Source: Adineta steineri
Lineage: Eukaryota > Rotifera > Eurotatoria > Adinetida > Adinetidae
Direction: 5' to 3'
DNA length: 64,000 nt
Assembly (NCBI GenBank): GCA_905250115.1
Contig: CAJNOI010000025.1
Coordinates: forward strand, 567,238 to 631,237
Both the position numbers and the translations under genes were made by a program. Positions within the stretch are counted from its first letter, which is position 1, and each line of letters begins with the position of its first letter. Of this stretch, positions 1-13,194 are shown piece after piece. The notes beneath the pieces were generated by a model. That model ran no database searches, had not been told where the DNA came from, and worked only from the letters and a program-made list of their open reading frames with translations.

Positions 1-456
1 CTGTTGAAGTCAATGAAAAATGGACAACTAAACAAACAAGAGAAGAGAAAGAGGGAGAGAGAGAGTAAAAGAGAAGAAAATATAAAGATGAAGCAGTTGT
101 TAGTTTCATTTCACTTCTCTTCTTATTTTCTTCGAGCGGGTCTGTCGATATCCTCATCTTGCATCATTGTTACACCAGTTAAACACGGAAAATGTGTCAC
201 TTGTTTACGATGATATCGTTTTGTAAGTTCAATTTGTGGATCATTTTGGTGATCATTGAGCAGTTATCTGGTAAAGAGTTTATCAGTGTTCCTATTCCTC
301 TGTCAGCATTTAAGATTGAACAAACTGAACTGGTGTAAATTTAGAGCAAAGCATTGACAAAAGATATAAGCTAATATTAACAGATGTAGATTCTACACAA
401 AAATAAATCTAGTATGAATGTTATTAATTATATAAACTTGTTTTCAGATAATCTAG
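1..456. other. Non-coding 5' flank of the NHL gene
   Basis: No convincing gene. A plus-strand open frame at 4-213 is purine-rich and repetitive and looks accidental. On the minus strand a 45-codon open stretch ending near 138 has protein-like composition, but I could not find an acceptor that keeps its frame. An acceptor AG sits at 446-447, just before the ATG at 457, so a 5' untranslated exon or a trans-spliced leader may join here. Confidence 0.4.
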
Positions 457-2684
457 ATGGCCTATCTGTATCTATTATACATGTATTATTTTATTTGGAC
501 TACAAGTGCGAATGTATTACTTTCGACAATAGGCCGTGTCTACTATAACATGAGTTATAATTCAACGGGCACCATAATCACTCGTTTGACCGCCAAAAAG
601 CAATTACTTTGTGCTGCTCAATGTGGAAATCAATTTGCTAATTGCAATACTGCTGTATTTGATAGTTTGACTACTCCTCAATGTTCGCTATATAGCGGAA
701 GCGTAACACCAGCAAATCTTACCGTCTCGATGAATACAATAGTTTATGACTTTCAACAGAGTAAATTACCAGGTAGGAAATTTATCGAATTTTCTCCTAG
801 TCTACTTTGTATTTCTTTTTCGTTCATGAATAAATCATTTGGCAAGAGCCATTAAAAACTCCTTTGATTCTGTTGCTTTTACACAGAGAGAGATATCAAA
901 ATTAAAGTTATTCATATTAGAAAACTTTTTATTATTAATTCCAGTAAGAAAATCCATATATATTACTAGGATTGTCTGAAGATTACTATCATTTTCAAAG
1001 ACTGATAATGCTGATAGTAAGAAAAGAAACATAGACATATGTAATCTCTATATCAAGATCCAAATGGGGGCATCAAGTTAACTGTCAAAGCTTATAGGAT
1101 CTCCTAAAAGATAGTAGTGAACTTTAATGAATCATACATATAAATCTACTATATAAAATATGAAAGAGGATACACATTCGTCGATTCCTAACTGAAAGTG
1201 AGATATACTATGTATGCTATATATTTCATTTATTTTTATAGCTACTCCGATCTTGTATCATTGGAATACTACGAGTATTACTGTAGTTGGTGCGAGTAAT
1301 GGTTCTGCAGGCACAGCAGCTAATCTGCTCGCTCGACCATATGGCACCGCATTAGGTTCATTGAACTCACTTTATATTGCCGATCTTAACAACAATCGCA
1401 TACAAAAATGGTTAATTAATGCATCGAATGGTACAACGGTGGCTGGTCTATCAAATAGAGCTGCTGGTGCAAACTCAGTTGCTTTAAACTTGCCCGACTG
1501 TGTTGTGCTTGATTCCAATGATAATATGTATATTCCAGATAGAGGTAATCATCGAGTTGTATATTGGGCAAATGGTGCATCATCTGGCATTACGATTGCC
1601 GGTACTACAGGTATGACAAATAGAACAAAATATTTATAAACTATTAATTCTCGTTTTATGGTTGAAAATCTTTATTTAATATATTTTTCTGATCTATTAA
1701 TTGAAAATTGTAAGAAAACAAAGTCGGCTGAGAATAATCTGTTACATACAAAGAACATATACTTAATTATTAATCATTGCTATGGAAAATAATGCCTTCT
1801 TATTGATTTCTTGATATTCAAGTTGCTTTTTTGCGGATAAATATGTTGATCTTGATGTATTCTGATGTTTAAGTATATATACTCACAACAGATACTCAAC
1901 CCTCCTAAGACAGAAATCAATCAACCTTCACGTTGTACGTGATTACAAAGTGTCACATATGACTAAATTAACAGATCATTCAGAGCTTAAGAAATTAGAA
2001 TGAATAATGAGAATTCTTAGTATATTCTTATGAAGAGTGAGCTCAGAACGCATAACAAAATATGAGAAAAAAATCATTCTATACAATTCTAATTTAGGTA
2101 TTTCGGGATCTGCAAACAATAAGTTTAATAGTCCGGCTGGTATAGCCCGTGACTCAAGCACAGGTACACTTTATATAGCCGATACATACAATCATCGTAT
2201 AATGAAATATTTGGTGAATGCTACTTCGGGTACAGTAGCTGCTGGTGGTAATGGTGCAGGAACTGGCAATACACAACTGTAATATCCATATGGCTTTACT
2301 TTTGATTCGTCTTCAAATAGTCTTTTAATTGCTAATCATCAAACCAACAATATTGTTCGTTGGGTGTTAGGTGTAAGTAGCTGGACACTCGTCATTGGCA
2401 GTCCTACTGGATTAAGTGGTAGCACATCGACACTTCTCAATGGACCGATCGGGATCACATTAGATCCAATAGGCAATATCTATGTAGCTGATTCACTAAA
2501 TCATCGCATTCAATTCTTCTTTGCAGGCCAATCCAACGGCACAACGGTTGCTGGCGTCACAGGTTCATCTGGCATTAGTCCGAGTCAATTAAATACTCCC
2601 TATTGGGTAATAGTTGATGATCAACTAAACTTATATGTATCCGATCATTTTAACAATCGAGTTCAATTTTTTTCATATTATTAA
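457..2684 (+). CDS. Secreted PAN/apple-like and NHL-repeat protein, interrupted by one in-frame stop
   Basis: Exons 457-772, 1242-1610 and 2098-2684 join in matching phase (G|CT, then G|GT). The first exon gives a hydrophobic leader (residues about 1-23) and a cysteine-bearing PAN/apple-like segment with the motif LLCAAQC. The next exons give NHL beta-propeller repeats, seen as recurring LYIAD..NHRI and NGTTVAG blocks. NHL propellers are binding platforms, usually for protein or carbohydrate partners; this one should act outside the cell. A TAA at 2280-2282 lies in the same frame as the repeats on both sides, at codon 290 of 424. The protein is therefore truncated after roughly two thirds, or this allele is decaying. 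The downstream exon remains perfectly NHL-like, so the stop is recent or a read error. Introns of 469 and 487 bp are long for this window. Start choice is moderate: a stop codon sits directly upstream in frame. Confidence 0.72.
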
Positions 2685-3382
2685 ATGTGAGTTTCATTCT
2701 TTATTACACATCATTCTGAATTCCAAATATACCTTTATTCTTTAATTATACTTACATAACTTCAATACTTCATATATATCACTCCTTTATTCTTTCAAAT
2801 AAACTTAAAGTATTTTATTATAACCGAGTAAATATATTTTAATGATGAATCTAATACGATCATTCAGCAATCTCTAGCCATAGTCATTTGTAGAGGTATT
2901 TATTTCTTAGTTTTTGAGGTTTTTATAAATGACTTGAATAATAAAAAATATCGAAGAGAAATGAGTTGTATATTAGGTCGATGCATTCCATAAAAATATC
3001 GTGAATTTTTCTCTTTTTTCATATATCATATTTTCTAAGTTGATACTTGCTTTACTCAGTCTTGAAGACAATGAAATAAAAGAAGCCTAAAATTTATTGA
3101 CTTGTGTAGGGTGTGGGTGTGAAATGATAGACGCCCACATCCTCACCCCAGTTCGTTGTTACTTCTATCATCTGATTTATTCCAAATAAATTTAAATACT
3201 TTGAGAAAATTTCTATAGAATGCAAGTACAATATTCTATATTGAGCTCATTATAAACAAATCTATCGATTAAATATGAGATAGTCAACATTATTCGTAAT
3301 ACTTTATGAAATGAATTCATAAAAATCATCTTTGTATTGTTTCCTAATATTTATTCGTATAAAGACAAAATAAAACAAATTT
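2685..3382. other. Intergenic, with a short G-rich imperfect hairpin
   Basis: No gene seen. At about 3107-3156 a GGGTGTGGGTGTG block is followed by its approximate inverse (CCCACATCCTCACCCC). This resembles the G-rich cores of inserts elsewhere in the window. The 3' untranslated regions of the two convergent flanking genes must also lie here. Confidence 0.4.
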
Positions 3383-4962
3383 TCAAAGATAATCACGTAT
3401 AATTTTAGCGGTATGTTCAACCATTTCATGAGCTATTTCAAATCGTAATGGACCATATAAGAAAACATGAGCACCATGAAATGCATTCAAAAAATGATGA
3501 TGATGAATACTTTTATTTAATGAACGTAATCGAGATGCAAATATATAACCTTGATAAACAAAAGATATGAATTTACAAAAACAAAATGACTTTCATTTAC
3601 CTTCATCTCGAAGAATATCATATTCAGTTGTAAAAAGAAGAACTTGTGGTAATTTAAGTAAATCTTCATCGGGTACAAGTAATGGAGACATAAGTGGTGA
3701 TATTAAAAATTTTAAAGATTTTATTAAACTTTCATTTCCTTGTTTAATTTCATTCAATTCATGTGATATAGATAAATATTTATTTGGATCCATATAAGAA
3801 TAAAGTTTTTTCCTATCATCACTTGATACATGTGTATTAAATAAAACATCATTTGGTATAATAAGATTATTTTCACTTAATGAAGATATCATTAAAATAA
3901 TATTATTCTCATTTAAAACACCAAGAATATTCTTTTTTAAATATATACGATATGATGGTAATGTAAAATCTAAGAATTGTAATGAAGGATATAATAAACA
4001 AATTAAATATGGTTTATATCCATCTTGAATTAATAATTGACTAACAACTAAAGCTAGATTACCTCCAGCTGAATCACCGGATAAAATAATACGATTCGAA
4101 TTTATCTGATATTTATCTTCATTTTGAAATAATTCTCTGCTTACTGTTAAACAATCTTCTAAACCACTAGGAAATCGATGTTCAGGTGTTAAACGAAATC
4201 TAAATTGAAATATTTCATTTATTAAAATAATTAAAAGGAAATGAAACGCATTCAACCCTAGCGAAAGTACACCGTTCATATTTTATTTCAAATACGAAAT
4301 CGGATACTTTTCATTGAATAGAGTTTATTTATATATCGGTTCAGATGTGTTTATAGTATCTTCTATATATTGTAGTTAAAATAAACAATGATAAACTTAC
4401 TCAACTGCAATAACGATAGTACGTGTTAAATTAGCTAATAGATAAGTTGCTTGATCATATGTTTCTATTGAACCAACAGCAAATCCACCACCATGAAAAT
4501 AAATTATTGTTGTTTTTTTTTCATAACTAATCATTTCTTCTGGTTCATATATTCGTGTATGAATACCAGAGATTTCTTTATCATAAACCTAAAATATATC
4601 AATAAGATATATTTGTCTTTTTTTTTTGCAAAATTTATACTTTTAAATGACATTCCGGATATCGTTTTTGATATAAACCAATTGATAGATAATGAAGTTT
4701 TCGTATTAGATTAATTCGAGTAAATAAATTCGCTTGTTCACATAAATATCCCTAAATAGAAAACTATCCTATATATATATATATGAAGAAAAGAAATTTT
4801 TTCACATACAAATTGTTCGATTCGTTGTGCCCAATATGAAAGAAAACGATATTTCCATGGTTGAGGAAAATTATCAGGTAATGGTTGATAAGTAATTCCA
4901 ATTAATACAACAAATATACTTATTATTATAAGTAATATATTTATTCCTGATGGTGAATGCAT
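3383..4962 (-). CDS. Arylacetamide deacetylase-like membrane serine esterase
   Basis: Five exons (4962-4810, 4751-4641, 4588-4401, 4199-3601, 3549-3383) give 405 residues, the usual AADAC length. Residues about 8-25 form one membrane anchor, as in type II endoplasmic-reticulum AADAC enzymes with a luminal catalytic domain. The oxyanion-hole motif HGGGF is at about 120-124 and the nucleophile elbow GDSAGG at about 192-197 (Ser194). The acid is probably in LFTTEYDILRDEG, and the histidine in NAFHG near the C-terminus. The stretch RLTPEHRFPSGLEDC matches the hormone-sensitive-lipase/AADAC branch of alpha/beta hydrolases. Expected role: hydrolysis of acyl esters, lipids or arylacetamides. All catalytic elements are present. 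A kynurenine-formamidase or neutral cholesterol ester hydrolase identity is possible, but the membrane anchor favours AADAC or NCEH1. Confidence 0.88.
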
Positions 4963-6582
4963 TTCTATCTCGAATCTATTCGATTATTATCACTGAAGGT
5001 TAACCCAACATCGGACCATATTATCATCCCATACAGCACCTAAATATTTATTCGATTAGTCATCTTACATAAGAACAAAAAAAAAAGAAACAATTTTTAA
5101 ATAATACATAATTCTTTTAATTAAGTTATCGATTTTATAGAATAAAAATTAGGTTTTTTTCTTATAAGATTATTTTGTATTTAAATTTTTCTATTATGAA
5201 TAGTAAAATTCAATAATTCCTTTAAAATTTATTTGGGAAAAAACAGATTTTTTTCTTCGACGAATCTAGTCAGATTATATAAGATGGCGTTTGTTCGCTA
5301 TTGTTTGACTTCTATCAGCTGTTCAATGCTTATTTCCTATTGGTTAGTTATAGTAAATATTTATCGATTGGTTATCACTAGTTTTGCGTGGTTGCAATAA
5401 GTAGTAGTAGATGTAAAAGAGATGACCTTCGTTTTTGTTTTTATTGTTATAAATCTTATTCAGATTATATATAAAATTATAGAATTTAATTCTTATTTAT
5501 TAAAATATCAGTTAGATATTATTTATGCATATTGAATATCGATATAATACTATATGATTTTCAATTAATAGAATTATATGAATGAGTACATATATGAAAA
5601 AAAATGTACTTGTAGCTGGATTTTTCGTAATATCTTATATTGAAAAAGAATATTTTCCTTCGATATGAATTATTTATTAAAGGTTAATAAAGAAAAAAAA
5701 GATACAAAGATACAAGATTAGTTAATAGTATAGTTTAGAAGTAACTCTGAACTATTCCTATTTCAAGAAATTATTGTTTATATTTGTAGATATACAATTA
5801 TTTAACTATCAAACAAATTTTTATATCCAATGGTTAATACAATGTCTTATCATTGAATCAATTCATTAAATTAATTATTTAGGAACCGTTACTTCAACAA
5901 TATTAGTTGATAGTTATCAAATATTACTAAATCGTCATTAGCGAAAGTGAGATTCTAATTAAAATTAAAATGAGATTGTTTTTTTCTTCATGTGCAGATG
6001 CATAACTTATTATTATAAAACATTAACGAGTAACATATGTTGTATATTATATACAATTGGTTGAGTAACTAGAAAAACACATTCTGTTTTTAGCTGTAGT
6101 ATAAATAATTTTCAAATATCTCGTTCTCAAAAACATTTTATAGAAAATATCAAAATCTAATGCTACTACTAATCCTCCATCTATCTCATATTTTTGCAAT
6201 GAATAGATTTCAATAGGACTACTTATTTTAACTTACATTTTACACATAGCATGCCATTAAATTAAAAAACGGTTCCTTCTGTGTGTTGAAAAGAAAAACT
6301 TTTGTTGTTCGCTGTTTCACTAAAAAAATCGATAAAAGTTTCATTCACTAAACATCAAAGACGTTTTTGTCCGATATAATAAATTTGTAATTAACATTCC
6401 TTATCTAAACATTGGTTTTCATCATGAAATTTGTTCGTGACATTTCCAGAAATCTGCTTATGTCTGGAAGAATTAGTAATAATATTTTTTCATTTACATT
6501 TTTCAATTTTAACTAATGAAAATGAAGAAACATATATTAAATAAATATTTATTTTTTTGTAGATCAGTTTTTTTGTTTATTA
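4963..6582. other. Divergent intergenic region between esterase and UBE2G2
   Basis: No coding region seen. It is very AT-rich. A minus-strand acceptor (TATTTAG, about 5041-5047) precedes about 75 bases leading to the esterase ATG, suggesting a 5' untranslated exon. A plus-strand acceptor TTTTGTAG at about 6555-6562 lies 20 bases before the UBE2G2 ATG and could receive a leader exon. Confidence 0.35.
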
Positions 6583-7486
6583 ATGGATGCTTCAGCATTA
6601 CTTCTTCTTAGACAATTACGTGAATTAAATCGTCATCCTGTTGAAGGTATTAGTGCAGGTCTTATTGATGAATCAAATCCATATGCATGGAATGTTATTC
6701 TTGTTGGACCTTCTGATACATTTTATGAAGGTTGTTATATTTAAAATTAGATTTTTCAAATAAAAATTCCGTTTTCTTTTTCTATTAGGAGGATTTTTTA
6801 AAGCACGATTGGATTTTCCAAGAGAATATCCAATTAAACCACCAAAAATGGTATGAATTATATAGTTTAATAACGTCTAGTTTGGTTCGTTGAAGTACTG
6901 GTGGATGTCTTAGAGATAGCGTATTATAGACTATAAGATCATTTGGATAGTTACAATGCTCAGAGAGTAGAAATATATTTATACCGTTTGTTTAGTGCAG
7001 TAAGAGGCGGGCTTCTTAAAAGGTTTTTCGAAAATAGGATAGATTTGAGAATTGCATTGATAGTAATTTTTTTATAGAAATTTGTTTCGGAAATCTGGCA
7101 TCCAAATATTGAAAAAAACGGCGATGTATGCATATCTATTGTAAGTTTGAATATTTCTTTTTAAGTGAATTTATGAAAAAAATTCATTTTAGCTTCACGA
7201 ACCGGGGGTGGATCAATTTGGTTATGAAAAAGCTTCAGAACGTTGGTCACCTGTTCAATCAGTTGGTAAATTAAGATTAAAATCAAATGATTCTTTTTTT
7301 TTTTATCCTAATCTATGCTTTCTTTTATCTTTAGAATCAATCCTTTTATCAGTTTTATCAATGTTAAGCGATCCAAACTGTGATTCAGCAGCAAATATTG
7401 ATGCATCAGTAATGTGGCGTGATGATAGACCAGCTTTTAAGAAAAAAGTTAGCGAATGTGTAAGAAAAACTCTTGAAGACATGTGA
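6583..7486 (+). CDS. UBE2G2: Ubiquitin-conjugating enzyme E2 G2
   Basis: Exons 6583-6730, 6789-6850, 7078-7140, 7193-7265 and 7335-7486 give exactly 165 residues, the length of human UBE2G2. The active-site cysteine is in GDVCIS (about residue 88), preceded by the HPN motif (WHPNI). The acidic-loop insertion typical of the G class is present ([20 protein letters not shown]). The C-terminal half, with [11 protein letters not shown], matches UBE2G2 closely. It accepts ubiquitin from E1 and works with ER E3 ligases such as gp78 and HRD1 in ER-associated degradation, building Lys48 chains. Nothing is missing. The third exon ends in an unusual ATT|gtaagt junction, and all phases agree. Confidence 0.95.
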
Positions 7487-8216
7487 TTAGATTTGAAGAT
7501 TTGTATACATTTTATTGCAAATATATATACTCGTTTCTTCTAATGTTATCTTTTATTTATATTCATATGAACAGAAAAAAACTATAATAAAAAATTAGAA
7601 GAAATTGATTGATAAATTATTTTACAAAAATCTAACATCACTGCCTCTTTTCATCCAATACTTTTGTGTTTGTCTTGATGTTTTCAAAGAAAACCGATGC
7701 TTTCATGTCAAAGAAGCAGATACTAATCATTGTGTCGTTTTCTATTGTTATACTATCTGTCATTTAACAACCACATATATATCTCAATTCACATACACAA
7801 ACTAATTTATCTACTAATAAAATGGCTTCATGATGATACGACTGCTCGTAATGAAGTGATTCTATGTCGAACTTCATCACTTTTTCTAAAGATTCTATAG
7901 TAAAAAAGAAGCCGCTAGTAACAAAAATAAATATCACATATGTATGAAGTAAACAAATAAATGCGTAGGATGTATAGCCTTACCTAACACACAAAAATAC
8001 TATTTTGTATTTTTACTTATTATTGCTTGTAACTTTTGTTTAATGTATGATAAACTGATCCTATATATGGAGTCTAAGGAAACTAAATGCATTTTATTAG
8101 TTGAAAAGATAAAATAGAATAAGATGGAAAAATAAAAATGTTAAAAAAAAAGATAAATTTGTTAGAGCAAATCTCTCATAATTTTGATGTTTATTGAATG
8201 GCGACTTGAACGGACT
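7487..8216. other. Convergent intergenic region
   Basis: No gene seen between the stops of UBE2G2 (+) and the next minus-strand gene. A 66-codon open frame at 7605-7805 has no splice support or recognisable motif and is probably chance. Confidence 0.4.
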
Positions 8217-8889
8217 TTAATTTCTACCTGTCCATAATTTATAATATTCTGCATAAGGACCAGCACATAAACCATAAACTGGACGTACACGATCACCTGC
8301 GAGTAAATAACATATTTCATTTATACCGTCAAAATTGGTTAATTGTCGATCGATTAGAAGTTGATCATTTACAATACCGATTACAATAACACGTATACGA
8401 ATATGACTTGCTGCACGAGGAAGAATCAAATCTCGTTCAAATCCTTTATGAATAGAAACTTCAAGTTCTTGTTCATCTTGTCGTTCATTGAGTATATAAT
8501 TAAGCTTTACATGTGCATGATAATCACCATCATTGAAAACTGCAATACGAACTGGTTCTTGCACTAAGGATGCTTTAGATTGATCTAATATGAAATATTA
8601 TTTAGTATTACAAAAAAAAAATATCAATATGTATTTTAATACCTGAGCCAGTTACTCCAGTAGAACTTCCTGCAGCTAAAAAAATAATACATGAATAAAT
8701 AAAGTTTGAAATTACTAGTGAAATATTTTACGTTGTACTAAATCTCGATTTTTCCATTGAGATTGTTCATTTGATTCACCGTTATTATTTAGAATTCGAC
8801 GAGCAGCTTCCCATTCTATTATAAATAAATAATATTACATGAATACAAATAAAATAAAACATATTTACTTCTTTTTAAATCATTATTAT
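8217..8889 (-). CDS. Unrecognised protein, C-terminal exons (5' end not found)
   Basis: Four exons in consistent phase (8889-8869, 8815-8732, 8675-8643, 8584-8217) encode about 168 residues ending in YYKLWTGRN. I do not recognise the family. The N-terminal part is polar and low-complexity with WEAARRIL and a Gly/Ser/Thr linker. The last 115 residues look like one beta-rich domain: alternating hydrophobic strands (VRIAVFNDGDYHAHVKL, IRIRVIVIGIVND) and a closing GLCAGPYAEYY segment. No signal peptide or membrane segment is visible in what is covered. The exon at 8889 needs one base from an upstream exon, which I could not place, so the true start lies further up. A secreted or lectin-like role would be a guess. 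Confidence 0.6.
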
Positions 8890-11419
8890 CTAAATAAAAA
8901 ATACAATGTTAAGAATGACTTTTATTTTTACTTTAAAATACTATTTACTTTCTCGGAAGTTTCCTTCGATAACCAACACTAGAATTGAGAGAATAACAAA
9001 TCCATACAACTGCATTATTGTTTATATCTTAAAGACGATCGAAGACGAAATAGGTTTAATATATGTGTGTATACAATTCAGAATTCGCCCGATACATGAA
9101 AGGAAAATGATCGAAATACAAAAGCGTTACACCTGAGTGCTTTCTTTTTATTTTTATTTTTGTTGGTTATGTGTGAGAGAAAAAAACCCTCCTACGATAG
9201 CATGATTCTTGTCCAACGTGTATGCCTACATACTCAGAGATAATAAATCGAATGATTGGTTACATTTATGTTTATATTTTTCTTTTTTTTTTCTTATTTA
9301 ATCGTATATAATTTTGAGAAAAAAAAACAGTCATTCAAATTATTACAACATTTGACAAATCAATAGTTTAACACGTTTTAAATATTTACTGAATTAAACA
9401 AACCATTACATGGAGATGATGATTATTATTTAATTGTATACTATGTATGACTAGTAATAGTATGTTATTATTTGAAAGACTGAATTGTTGCATAGAAAAA
9501 TTTCAGTAACTATTGAATAATTTTCTATTCGATAAAATAAATAGTCTTTTGAAGAGTGCACAATTTCAGTTATTACTGTATTCATTTTTACTGTCTTGCG
9601 ATAGTATAATAAAGAAAAAAGTGACTAATCATTATTATGATTACTGTGTGTGATAGATAAAGTAACACACGGTTGTTTTCGTACAATATTTTGTCAATAT
9701 ATAATTATATGTAATTACGAATCTAACGTAAGAAAGCATGCATTCGAAAGTTTCTTTCTTAAAAATTCATATAAATTAAATTTGATCAAAAATGAATTGA
9801 GATTATATTATCATATATAGTCAATGATATGTATTTGCATTAAAGTAAAAGACCACAGTTCAATTCCTTTATTTATAAAATAAATTCATATGACTACAAA
9901 GTTTGATTATAACATTATTCATGATAAAATATCATGTATTAGTTCTTCTATAGTACATCTATTTCTAAACTGATACGAATGGACTTTGTCACTATCCTAT
10001 AATTAAAATCTCTATGTGTCATTAATCAAATTGTTTATCTATTGTTTTAAACTGACTAACTCTGCATACTTTAAAATGATAAATAAAAAAAAAGTGAGGG
10101 TGGACTTTTTTTAGAGAAAAAACACTTGAATGACTGTTACCGATAAAACTAGATAATAATAAAAAATACACCTACACGTAGAAAGAAGAGAAATATTTTA
10201 TATTTGACCTTGTTCTTTATTTCGCTGATATAATACAGTAATTTACACTTCTATACTTTTCTTTTAATATTGAATCCTTATTTTTATTCAAACCATCACT
10301 CTTGAATCATAGGCATATTCATATTGATAGTGCATCTTCTATTCATAAATATTTCAATTCATTTGAATTTTTTCTTTAAAGCCGAAACCTAAAATTAAGC
10401 TGAAAAGTATCTAGATTATGCATTTGTACTCAATCATGAGTCGATAATATATACAATTCAACAAAATGCTCCTCAAATAAAAGTTAATGTTATATTTTCA
10501 ATCATTGAATATATATATATGAGTAATAATAATAATAAATATCATCTAGAATACATGTTGGTACTTGTTTTTTTACAAAACTATATTACTGTTCATTCTA
10601 ATCCGCATTAGACTATTAAAAATTATTGATGATATTGTTAGTTAGTGATTTCAACATCCCACAAGATTCTCTGCTGCATTCATTCAGCATCAGAGTTTTA
10701 CTTACGAGACACAAAACTTATATTTCAGGTTTATATGAACAATCTATGTATTACGAAACTATATATTTGAAACACCATCTTGAGAACGGTACAATTTTGA
10801 TACTTATATTAAGTCAATTTAATAGCAGAATTATTTATAACGTCTTCAGAATCTTCAATTATCTGATAATGAGAAAGATTCTACTTATACTAAGCATACT
10901 AAAAGTGTTCAATGTATATAATTGATCATTGAACTACAATGAAATAATTTTGAATTTTATTACAATTTGTATGTTATAAAGGGTGGAAGAACAATTGATT
11001 TTATCTAATAAATTGCCTATTTATGTGATACTGACAAGTATTTTTTATTAATTGACTTTTTTTCATTTCAAGATGAAAGATATAATACATTCAACAAGAA
11101 GAACTTTGATCATGAAAGTTTAGTAAAACAGAGAACATTTTTTTGCGAGTTTGGTTTTGTTGTCTTTTCTGATAACGTTGCTAGTTGATTAAAAGGACTA
11201 CTAAAGTATCTATGTAAACGTGGCCAGGTTTCTTTGGTTGTTGATTTATTTGACGGACAAGATAAGATTATAATATGATGAATAAGTATTTTGTCATCTT
11301 ATCTTATTCTCGTTTTTTCTTTACAATCAAACAGCAGTTTATATAAATCAAGTCATTTTTACTTTTACATTACTTTACCATACAACTACATTAAAGCCAA
11401 CAACTCTTCAACATTAACT
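8890..11419. other. Long AT-rich intergenic region
   Basis: About 2.5 kb without a gene I can support. It should include the missing 5' exon of the upstream minus-strand gene and the galectin promoter. An open frame of 99 codons at 10626-10925 has leucine/isoleucine-rich composition typical of chance AT-rich frames. No repeat structure stood out. Confidence 0.35.
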
Positions 11420-12671
11420 ATGGGTCAAGTATGTTAAACTATTTTTTTTTGTAGAAAATTCCATTTAATTTATTTATATTATTTTATAGCAAGCTGGTCA
11501 TCATCAAAATTATGTAAGTTTATATTTTAATAAAATTCAATATAAAATAATTAATTTTTTTCGTTGTAGCCCGTTCCTTATGAAGCACAAATTTCACCAC
11601 CAATTAGCTTTGGTACTCAAGTACATGTTGCTGGTACAGCACATGGCGATCAGTAAATAGATTATTTCTTACAATTATAGTTTTATTTTATTTTAAAATT
11701 TTCAAAGATTTGAAGTCAACTTGGCTAATCGTCGTGGTGATATCGTTTTACATGTTAATCCACGTTTAAGTGCTCATCAATTAATATTAAACTCTGCACC
11801 AGGTGGTGGTTGGGGTGCTGAAGAACGCGCACCATTGAATATTCAACGCGGTCAACCTTTTAATATCATAATTATGGTTACTCAACAAGGCTTCAAAGTA
11901 AAAATTAAATATGAAAAAAATATTTTTCTTTACCTTCTTATTTAAAGATCGCTGTTAATAATCAACATACAGCTGATTATAACCATCGAATGCCTTTTAA
12001 TGCAGCTGATTTAGTTACTATTAAAGGTGATATACAATTATCAAATGTTCAAATCTATCCAGGCATGACTGGTCAACATGGTCAACCATGGCAATTTGCT
12101 ATGGTTTGAATTTATTTTTCCGTTTTTGCATTATTACAATCTAAATTTTATTATTCTTATAGGAAACTCCAGTACCAATGAATGTTTTTCCTGGTAAGAT
12201 TTAGAATTCATATATATAAATAAGATTTTTAATTCGTATAAATATTTAGGTCGTGTTATAACTATTACTGGTCAATCAGCACATAATGCATCACGATTTG
12301 AATTTAATTTATTAGCAGGAAATTATAATGGTGCTGATGTTGCATTTCATTTCAATCCAAGATTTGATCAACGTGAAGCTGTACGTAATTCATGTCAAGG
12401 TGGTGGTTGGGGTGCAGAAGAAAAACAAGGAGGATTTCCATTACATCCCGGTCAACAATTCGAAATTCAAATTGTTTGCTTTCCCGAACATTATCAAGTA
12501 AGCACAAAAACAAGATAAGAAATAATTCATCTTTATATCAAAATATTTTATTTCTAGGTTAATTGCAATGGTCAACCATGGTTTACATTTCGACATCGAT
12601 TACCATTTCAAAACGTACAGGCTTTACAAGTCAAAGGCGATGTTCACATTACAAATGTTTCTGCTATGTAA
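11420..12671 (+). CDS. Tandem-repeat galectin with two carbohydrate-recognition domains
   Basis: Eight exons (11420-11428, 11490-11513, 11570-11652, 11708-11897, 11948-12103, 12163-12193, 12250-12497, 12558-12671) give 284 residues. The first coding exon is only nine bases (Met-Gly-Gln). Two galectin domains follow. The first has the sugar-binding set H.NPR, N and WG.EER (LHVNPRL, WGAEERAPL); the second has FHFNPRF and WGAEEKQGG, with Lys replacing the last Arg. Galectins bind beta-galactosides and leave the cell without a signal peptide, matching the absence of one here. A short Gly/His/Gln-rich leader precedes domain 1. The Lys substitution may shift glycan preference of domain 2. Symbol withheld because invertebrate tandem galectins are not one-to-one with vertebrate LGALS genes. 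Confidence 0.93.
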
Positions 12672-13194
12672 ACATATATTTTTAATAGATTTATTATAAT
12701 AAATAAAATTTGCATATTGAATTTTGAAAATAAATTTTTTTTCTAAATAATAGATAAAAAATAATATGTAATTGCATAAGTTTTACGAAACTATCGACTG
12801 ATTGTTACGTTGTATAATCAGAAGAAAGGTGAAAGTCCTTTCAGTTTTAAAAATAGTATAAACTATAATATTTACGCAGTAAACCTATTCATATCACATT
12901 GATATTTACCATTCAAAATATTACGTTTCTTTCTAATGATTCACTACCAAGGAAGTATTTTTATCTATACGGTATTCGATTATGTTTTTAATCAACAACG
13001 TAAGCATGCGAATGAATATGATGACGCAATATAATAAAGAGACAGTAGTTGGAAGATTCCGACTATATATATGACTCACCTATAACAAGCATAGCGGTCG
13101 ACTGGTATAAAAAGAATAGTAAAATGATATTCATAAGGTTATAAGTAAATCGATCAGTTCGCTCATACACATATAATATACGAACTAAAAACAA
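12672..13194. other. Intergenic, galectin 3' flank and possible promoter of the next small ORF
   Basis: A polyadenylation-type AATAAA lies near 12699. A TATA-like GGTATAAAAAG at about 13104-13114 stands roughly 85 bases before the ATG at 13195. Nothing else identified. Confidence 0.35.

Noticed and set aside
4-213. Plus-strand open frame of 69 codons
   Set aside because: Lys/Glu/Arg run from a purine-rich tract, no splice context, no motif. The minus-strand reading of the same stretch is more protein-like but could not be joined in frame.
10626-10925. 99-codon frame
   Set aside because: Leu/Ile/Tyr-rich composition typical of chance frames in AT-rich DNA; no domain, no supported neighbours.
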